Assembly: GCF_014356525.2 (NCBI RefSeq) | Contig: NC_052505.1 | Coordinates: forward strand, 8,682,171 to 8,746,170 | DNA length: 64,000 nt | Direction: 5' to 3' | Origin: Nilaparvata lugens | Lineage: Eukaryota > Arthropoda > Insecta > Hemiptera > Delphacidae | In this document: one piece after another, positions 57,668 to 64,000 of the stretch | Numbering within the stretch: position 1 is the first letter of the stretch | Layout of the letters: each line of letters opens with the position of its first letter | The notes under the pieces: generated by a model | The model's database searches: none | Told to the model about the DNA's origin: nothing | What the model saw: the letters and a program-made list of their open reading frames with translations, nothing else | Translations under genes and position numbers: made by a program

Positions 57668-60448
57668 GATTAGAAATATTTTCTTTTGATTCTGTAAATA
57701 ATCTGGCGGTTTTGACGACCGGTTCTCCATCAGCTCTCTTATCCTGGCTAGCCTAGAGTATTTACTTGGTGTATTTTGAATCGTTCTGAGTTTCAGATTA
57801 GCTTTGAAAATTTTAGAACTGATTCTCTCAACATAAGACACGCCCTCATTCCTTAGTACTTTAATAATATTTTCCTTAATTGATATCGCAGCCATAAATA
57901 TAATAATCCTCACAAAATAAATCAATGTGTTTACCGTGTTTCTCACAACATAACCTTTCCACTCATCAATAGTAGTTTCATTTAGTAATAATAATACAAT
58001 ATTTTTCATCCTATCCACAACACAGTCTTTTATCCATATCACAGCCATAACAAATAGTATACAATATATCAGAACATTTATCATTTCTTTAACAATATAA
58101 TCTCTCAACATGTAATAGTCAGGTACTTTCACTCTCTTATTATAATTTCTTATTTCTTTTAATCTTATTAAACACTTTCCATCCTTTATCAACCTCCATA
58201 AATAGTCCACTTTATTATTATCATCCATGCATGTTTCAATCGTAGTTTTCCTTTCAGTTCCGTTTTTAACCCTGTATGAATCCATATTAGTCCTTCCAGT
58301 AGCTCCAGTTTCATTCCATTTATTATGTCCATTTTGCCGGTCACATCGCTGATCTTCTGCTTTAAAGCGAATGTGCCGCGGATGCATGCCGTCGATCTCC
58401 GGTCCTCCATCCTGGTTTCGGTCCGGAATCCTCCTCGGGCGTTTGAAACGGGCATGCGGCTGGTATCGTCGCGCGCGGTACTTCTTTTTCTTCCGCCTGA
58501 CTTTCCGCCTCCTGGCCTTGCGGTGCATGCCTCTTTTCTCCTGTAGTCGGTCATGCAGTCGGTCGTCCGGTGTCTGCCTCGGGCGTTTCCGTCTCCGGGC
58601 CTTGCGGTGCATGCCTCTTTTCTCCTGTAGTCGGTCATGCAGTCGGTCGTCCGGTGTCTGCCTCGGGCGTTTCCGTCTCCGGGCCTTGCGGTGGGCGTTC
58701 CTCCGATCCTGCATGTTGTCCTCCCGGTACTCACTGGTATCTTCCTTCCCATCCTTGGTATGCCTCGGTGTGGTCGATTGATGCGCGGGTGTAGGCTCGG
58801 TGCGCGGATGCTTGGTGGTGGTCCTTTGATGCGCGGGTGTGGCGTTCAAAACGAGTTCATCGCATGTGGGCTCCATATTACATAATTCCTCTACTGTAAC
58901 CTGGTGTTCCTCGGTGGCGGGTTGCTCTTCCTGCGGTGATGGTTCTTCAGTGGGAAATATAAGGCTCAAGAGGGATTGATGTTTACAGGGCGTTTCAAGT
59001 GCATGGCGGGCGGCGGTTTTGTGTGGTAGGCTGTCTTGTATGGGCTCCTGTGTGTCTGGTGGTGGGTCATTTGCATGTTGATTTTGTGTTGTCCTTGTTG
59101 TATGTGCTATTGTATAAGATGTATTTGTTTGGTTATGATTTTGTTTATTTTCGTCCTGTTTTGTGAAGGTTATTTTCCGTTTATTATTTCTATTCCAGTG
59201 ATCTCTGTTATCATAATATGCCTCTTTGTGATGCTGTTTACTGTTTCGGTATTGAAACTTATTTCTATAATTATTATCAAATGATTGAACTCTGTTATTA
59301 TTTTCAGTATACTTCGCTCTTTGCGCATTTGCTCTAGCATTTGCTATATGATTTTCATTATTACTGTTTTGTTTGAAATTACTATTTTGCTGATTAAAAT
59401 TTCTTGCTTGTTTATTTATATGATTTGGCTCAGAAGTAGCTGATTGGATAGAATGTAAATGTTCTATCAGTTCTTCACAACTGGAAATCGAAGATACTGC
59501 CAGTGTCATACGAACATTGAAAGGAAGCTTTTTTGTTAATATGTGGACCAGTGATGAATCAGCTAGATATTCGTCTAACTGATAGTTTCTATTCATCAAA
59601 TCTGTTATAAAATCAGTGTAGGATTGTCCATTTCTGCTATCATAAGTGCATAAAATAATTTCTGATAATGCGTCCATCTGTTTACATTTGCTCCAATACT
59701 GTTGCAGGAACTGGGAGATGAAGTCCTCCAGGCTGTTGATATCTCGCATCCGGCTCTGGAAAAACATCAGCGGCTCGCCGAGTAGTAGACTGGATAATTG
59801 GAAACGCCATACTAACCAAGAGGTGGGTATCAGTTCCTGAATAGCTTTTATTTGATCTATGAATGGTCGGGGTTGCATATGACGGTAGGAATTATCGAAT
59901 TTTCCAAGACTTTGAAAAAGTTGAGTGCCGTTTACTGCTTCATTCGGTGTATACTGCACTCGACTGACCGGGATATTTTCCATACGTGTCTCTATTCTGG
60001 AGACTCGTTCTTCATTTGCGATCCATTTATCATTCATAATTTTCTTATGTGTATTCACTTCATCATACAATCCGGTTAGCTTCAACTGCTGTCCGCCTAT
60101 AGCATTCTCCAACATGCCGTATCTCTCACTTGATTTTGCCCCCTCCTCCGCTAAATTTGCTATACATGCCTGCACGTTACTTTGTTCCTTGACTATTTCT
60201 ACTATTTTCTTATTATTTTCCTCCACTTTCGACTCTATCTCGCCCTTATTTTCTAACACCTTTCCCATGACCGTTCCCATGATAGCGGTGCCCAGCTCCT
60301 TACCCAATACGTCCACCTGTTTTTCAACTTCCTTTGGTACGTCATCCAACCGTTCATTTATTTGACAGGTGACATCATCTAGACGAGTTTCTAGCTTTTT
60401 GATAACTGCAGATTGAGTATCTATTTTTGTATCTATTATATTTCTCAC
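57503..60448 (-). CDS. gag: Gag, main frame, with basic-repeat and two-membrane-segment extension
   Basis: 981 codons counted from a GTG at 60448, which is probably not a true start; it continues the coiled coil of the preceding frame. Residues 1-160: coiled coil. About 175-340: gag core (WRFQLSSLLLGEPLMFFQSR, LEDFISQFLQQYW). 340-445: Asn/Gln/Arg-rich. 450-570: Pro/Thr/Glu-rich, low complexity. 582-670: strongly basic, two 28-residue repeats plus a partial third. 789-806 and 838-857: two hydrophobic, membrane-like segments. There is no D-T/S-G protease, no YxDD and no DDE motif, and no CCHC knuckle. The extension after the gag core (about 530 residues) matches nothing I know. Nucleotide composition is GC-rich only at 58.33-58.85 kb, where the basic repeats lie. 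Confidence 0.8.
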   Translation of the reverse strand: MRNIIDTKIDTQSAVIKKLETRLDDVTCQINERLDDVPKEVEKQVDVLGKELGTAIMGTVMGKVLENKGEIESKVEENNKKIVEIVKEQSNVQACIANLAEEGAKSSERYGMLENAIGGQQLKLTGLYDEVNTHKKIMNDKWIANEERVSRIETRMENIPVSRVQYTPNEAVNGTQLFQSLGKFDNSYRHMQPRPFIDQIKAIQELIPTSWLVWRFQLSSLLLGEPLMFFQSRMRDINSLEDFISQFLQQYWSKCKQMDALSEIILCTYDSRNGQSYTDFITDLMNRNYQLDEYLADSSLVHILTKKLPFNVRMTLAVSSISSCEELIEHLHSIQSATSEPNHINKQARNFNQQNSNFKQNSNNENHIANARANAQRAKYTENNNRVQSFDNNYRNKFQYRNSKQHHKEAYYDNRDHWNRNNKRKITFTKQDENKQNHNQTNTSYTIAHTTRTTQNQHANDPPPDTQEPIQDSLPHKTAARHALETPCKHQSLLSLIFPTEEPSPQEEQPATEEHQVTVEELCNMEPTCDELVLNATPAHQRTTTKHPRTEPTPAHQSTTPRHTKDGKEDTSEYREDNMQDRRNAHRKARRRKRPRQTPDDRLHDRLQEKRGMHRKARRRKRPRQTPDDRLHDRLQEKRGMHRKARRRKVRRKKKKYRARRYQPHARFKRPRRIPDRNQDGGPEIDGMHPRHIRFKAEDQRCDRQNGHNKWNETGATGRTNMDSYRVKNGTERKTTIETCMDDNNKVDYLWRLIKDGKCLIRLKEIRNYNKRVKVPDYYMLRDYIVKEMINVLIYCILFVMAVIWIKDCVVDRMKNIVLLLLNETTIDEWKGYVVRNTVNTLIYFVRIIIFMAAISIKENIIKVLRNEGVSYVERISSKIFKANLKLRTIQNTPSKYSRLARIRELMENRSSKPPDYLQNQKKIFLISNRIIETISDKNINNNIWIHGSTCQQIRTKQTPGNTLISQTSIHFEQQHLKIKK
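58514..58765 (-). repeat. 84-bp coding tandem repeat in the Gag extension
   Basis: GGCCTTGCGGTG recurs at 58514, 58598 and 58682, a period of exactly 84. Two full units and part of a third are near-identical, giving the 28-residue repeat with RKARRRKRPRQTPDDRLHD. The period keeps the reading frame. It also opens long spurious frames on the other strand. Confidence 0.9.
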
Positions 60449-61062
60449 TTCCTCCTGAAGCTAGAAAATTTTGCATCCATGGTTTTAATACCTTCTTGTA
60501 CAGTCTTGGTAATATTTTCAGTGATAGTTTCACTATTTTTCTGCATAGCTTCCCGGTTTGCCTTCGCTTCGTTGTCCTGTCTTGCTAAGATTTGACTGAG
60601 CATGAGTTTGAGTTCGTTTGTAGAATCATTTGCCATAAGATTGGTAATGTAACCGACTGAAGAGTCTAATGTTGTATTGCGTTTTTCCAGGTTGGTGGCG
60701 GATGGCGGTTGACTGGCGATATCGGATGGCGATTGGGTAGCGGCATTCTCCGTTCCTTCGGCGACGCTTGGAGCGATCTGCGAAGACGCCGGTACCGGGT
60801 TGGACGCCCTCACTCCCTCATCTCCCTCCGCCGGACTCTCATCGGAATTAATCGCATCGACGACGTTATCAATCTTCGTAGAAGACAATTGGGCTAAGTT
60901 TTGCGGGTCGAAACTGATGGAGCATATGCTGCCTCCCTCTCTCTCTCGTGGGGTCTCCGCTGCATCGTCCTGGGGCTGTTGATTTGCCGGTGTCGTGGCT
61001 ACATAGTTTTGGGGATGTTCGCTGAAGTAGGAAATTTGCGAGTTAGCCGGCGACTGGTTCAT
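60445..61062 (-). CDS. gag: Gag N-terminal frame
   Basis: The first in-frame ATG is at 61062-61060 (MNQSPANSQISYFSEHPQ), giving 205 codons; the frame is open upstream to a TTG at 61185. It is acidic, Ser/Pro/Ala-rich, then turns into a coiled coil (from about LKLMLSQILARQDNEAKANR). The stop at 60447-60445 interrupts the coiled coil, which resumes in the minus-one frame in the 57503-60448 reading frame. The overlap lacks a canonical slippery heptamer, and the downstream frame has a TAG only a few codons upstream, so a one-base deletion in this copy is more likely than programmed frameshifting. Confidence 0.75.
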   Translation of the reverse strand: MNQSPANSQISYFSEHPQNYVATTPANQQPQDDAAETPREREGGSICSISFDPQNLAQLSSTKIDNVVDAINSDESPAEGDEGVRASNPVPASSQIAPSVAEGTENAATQSPSDIASQPPSATNLEKRNTTLDSSVGYITNLMANDSTNELKLMLSQILARQDNEAKANREAMQKNSETITENITKTVQEGIKTMDAKFSSFRRK

Positions 61063-61185
61063 GGTGACGTTATTATGGAAAACTTCGAGTAAATAGCCAA
61101 GTGTGTTGCCAAGTCTCAGGAATATTAAAATGGATTCAGTGATAGTGCCTATTCTGGATAAAATTGTGTTGTGTTGAAGTTTCAA

Positions 61186-61691
61186 GTGTCATATACATAT
61201 ATTACAAAAAGACCTTCTAGTGCTACAGGTACGCTTATCAACATAGACAGATATGGCTTACAAATTACACTAATATAGTTCTTAAAATTTTAATTAGGGT
61301 CTTATCCTCCTGAATAACGATAGTATTATAATGCCTCAAATAACCTATAACCCTGGTCAGCATACAATGTCTAGATTCAAAGATCAAAATCAAAATTTTT
61401 ACTATAACTTTTATGGAAATTTCCATCCAATTTTCTCTATTATGAGAATTATGTTCTCAAACTCGTGTGATACAGTTTGTCTGTATTTATGCAGCTTGAA
61501 AAATTTTAATTTGAAGAGCAACTCAATTATTTTAGCCAGAAACTTACAATAGATCATCAGATATATCTTGTCGAAACAACTTCAGATTATGTTTCTTGCA
61601 GCTTTCAGTTTTATCAATAATTTCATTAATCATTGATAGTAAGATTGAGTAGGTAAGCTTTTCCTCATGCTCCACTGGTTGGGTGCCATTG
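61186..61691 (-). other. Leader and primer site of the Gag-only element
   Basis: Untranslated leader between 5' LTR and gag. The TGG that begins the putative primer site is three bases inside the LTR edge. I could not match the site to a particular tRNA. A frame from the LTR (61544-62062) runs through it. Confidence 0.5.
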
Positions 61692-64000
61692 TGTGAAGTT
61701 GTGCTCCTGGGGGGGTTATCTCTTATGATAGAGTCCCACGTTATGAAGCTATTGTGAGAAGTTGTAGATTGCAATTCCTTCACAGATAATACGATGTTTC
61801 TGGTATTTATAAGAGCAGTCTCTAAATTCCCTCTTTTGCGAATAAATTCACAAAAAATTAAGGCCTTCCGGCTCGCAAAATTACTGGGTTCAAACCTCAG
61901 CTCTAGCTCAGTGGTAGAAACATGAATTTTATAAGTACAAATAATCACCATAAGGTTCAAGGACCAGGTATTGATAATTCTTACCGCTGCTTCTATGAAG
62001 TTTTTGAAGAATACCAGTAAGGAAATTAAAAGAATATTTGATGACTGATTATCAGTAACCATGTACCACTAGAGAATAATCAGGACCAACTATAGTTGTT
62101 TCTAGTTGATTCTTAAAACGCTCGTCGTGAGTACAAGTATTCACCAATATACCCTTTCAAAATTCCTTAGAACTTACAACGCCAGTTCTTGAAGCTCTCT
62201 GGATCCTTATATGATATAACTGGAACCTTATTAATATAATTTCTTAATATATTGTTCTGGCTGATGAAATGAATATCATCAAAGGATGATAAATATTGAG
62301 TGCTCTGAATAAGGTTAATATTATTTGATTCTATGATTTTAAGTGCTGCTAAATATTTGTTGGTACCAAAACAGCTCAAACTATATAACACGAGATGAGT
62401 TAGGATATAATAAAAAATTCTATAAGTTTGTATGCTGACATAAAACACAAAATATATTCCCATAGAAAAAATGTGCATAAAATATTCGATATAACTATAA
62501 TTCACTTAAATAATCTATTTTAAAATCTGAATAATTATCACAGGCTTTGCTAATATTCACAATAATGAATTTCAAATTCATAAATATATTATATTTAATA
62601 CTGGTACTTAGACTTCCAATCAATATAAAATTCTGCAGATAAAAACCTGTTCGGTCTATAAGTTTGATATGGTATATTTTGTTCAATAAACAAAATTAAT
62701 ATTTAATAAATTAATATTCAAACATGAGATCTCAGGGCTTTTAATATGAATTCGGGCAGTGCATGGAAGTAAGCTTCCTACATATAATAAATAAATTTAT
62801 AAAATGTTCTTGTGAACTATGTGATATTGTTCAACACGTGGTGACTTTTTATTTTAACTCTAATTAATTGGAATAGCGCTTTTTTATTAATTATTACCCC
62901 ACTGAACGTAGACAAATGAGCTCATTTGGTTTGACTTATCACTCACTGACTGAAGTTCTGGATGTTCTCGTGGATTGAATTAATTATTTCCAATAATTAA
63001 TTAGGTAGGCTCCTTTTCGTCACTGCTGGGCTAACGTGTGATCCAGATTTTTATAAGTTTCTTTCGAATTAAAGCTATTTTTATGGGAATCTTTACAATT
63101 ACGAACTCCTTGACAGCACTGAGTTCACAAACAATTAACATTCAACAAACATACATTACATTTAAAAAAGGGTTTGGCTTAATAATTCGTTAAAAAATTT
63201 TTAAAAGGAATAAGAAAAGACCCTAAACTCCATGTGCATCCTCTCGGGTTGGGATCTTAAGCCAGAAGAAAGAGGTTTTCAGAAAAATTTGCTTCTTCCT
63301 AGAATAATTCTATAAGCTACTCTCTGATTGGCCCTCAATTTAATAGACTCAATACAATTGGTTGCCTTGGGAATCAGGGCTTCCTCGGCTTTATAATAGA
63401 AAAAATTTAATAAAAGAAGTTTTTATACAGATATATGGGGTATTTATCTTAAATTGAATTCATAAATAAATCGTAACATACGATTTTAATAGATAATACA
63501 TTTAGTTTTTATATGAGTTTTTTATACTCTTGATTTATCATGCTTTTTTAGATTATAATAAATATTTATACAGAAATAATAGTTATTTGTATTTCTACAC
63601 ATCGACTTCCTTTAGTATACATAATATATCCTTTATGAGTGAATTTTATATGATTCAACCGGTCATATGGGTTGATCGAATAATCAGCTGATTCATTCAG
63701 TATTGGTTCGGATAATTATCGATTTATCCAAGATCGACTAATTCTTTTCAAAACGTAAACAAGTAACTCTAACCTCAATGTTCATGCATTTTATTTTATT
63801 TTTTATTTTTGTAATCCGCCAATAATAATTATGCCGCTTTATAATTTTTTGATCTTACCACTGAGTTCTCATAATTATTAAATCACAATAATACATATTT
63901 TCTTATCGTTGTTGATAATGCTATTACTCCTAATCACTAATAATACTTGATTTGAGTTGATTTACTCTTTAGATAGGTCTAACCTTCTTTCCAATTTTAT
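61692..64000 (-). repeat. 5' LTR of the Gag-only element, truncated by the window edge
   Basis: Near-identical to 54241-56548: offset 7451 rising to 7452 through single-base indels. The promoter for gag should lie in this LTR, mostly in the part outside the window. The target-site duplication cannot be checked from here. Confidence 0.85.

Larger units (their letters stand above)
54241..64000 (-). mobile_element. Non-autonomous Gag-only LTR retrotransposon, runs off the right edge
   Basis: A direct repeat starting TGTGAAGTTGTGCTCCTGGG occurs at 54241 and 61692. The two copies match to the window end (64000 corresponds to about 56548) with three substitutions and three single-base indels noticed in 2.3 kb. 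Between them, on the minus strand, is a gag-like coding region in two frames and nothing resembling protease, reverse transcriptase, RNase H or integrase. Three bases beyond the 61692 LTR edge, minus-strand TGGCACCCAACCAGTGG (61688-61672) sits where a tRNA primer site belongs. The left copy is therefore the 3' LTR and the right copy the 5' LTR. Confidence 0.85.

Noticed and set aside
58189..58885. Several frames of 70-190 codons on both strands
   Set aside because: They are shadows of the GC-rich 84-bp repeat and basic domain of the Gag extension.

Overview
The window looks like AT-rich, repeat-dense animal nuclear DNA, most likely from a hemipteran insect. GC-AG-type intron signals are visible, no bacterial-style operons or prokaryotic genes are present, and the intergenic DNA is full of small inverted-repeat elements, tandem duplications and retroelement remnants. 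The recurrent short motif TAGGCCTAC is something I associate with planthopper-type genomes, but that placement is an impression and not a proof. No complete host gene lies in the window. Only isolated candidate host exons are visible: a secreted-protein exon at 1644-1823 (minus), a first coding exon at 50116-50189 (plus), and weaker promoter or first-exon signals near 34103 and 38454-38560.

Layout. 1-19231: mostly gene-free DNA with small repeats. These are nested inverted-repeat elements at 2.2-3.0 kb, a foldback at 3.6-3.85 kb, a hairpin-bearing dispersed repeat in several copies, transposase-less inverted-repeat elements at 9.66, 10.9 and 15.7 kb, a 709-bp tandem duplication at 11.5-12.9 kb, and a seven-copy 69-bp satellite at 14.7-15.2 kb. 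19232-29293: a nearly intact Ty3/gypsy-type LTR retrotransposon on the plus strand, with identical 1.8-kb repeats, gag, and a pol frame reached through a canonical A AAA AAC minus-one slippery site placed directly before the gag stop. 29294-50100: gene-poor DNA with further dispersed and tandem repeats and a 750-bp terminal-inverted-repeat element at 37.6-38.3 kb. 50797-52432: two tail ends of a Penelope-like element fused as a large palindrome, with GIY-YIG endonuclease coding sequence and outward-facing hammerhead-like motifs, bounded on both sides by (TA)n. 54241-64000: a second LTR element on the minus strand, whose 5' LTR runs off the right edge of the window.

The second LTR element is the most unusual object. 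Its internal region holds no protease, reverse transcriptase or integrase. It holds a two-frame Gag whose second frame runs on into an arginine-rich domain built from 84-bp repeats and then into two hydrophobic segments. The terminal repeats exceed 2.3 kb and carry open frames of their own. It is best read as a non-autonomous, Gag-only element that would need enzymes in trans, possibly from elements such as the plus-strand gypsy copy, although nothing here shows that pairing directly.
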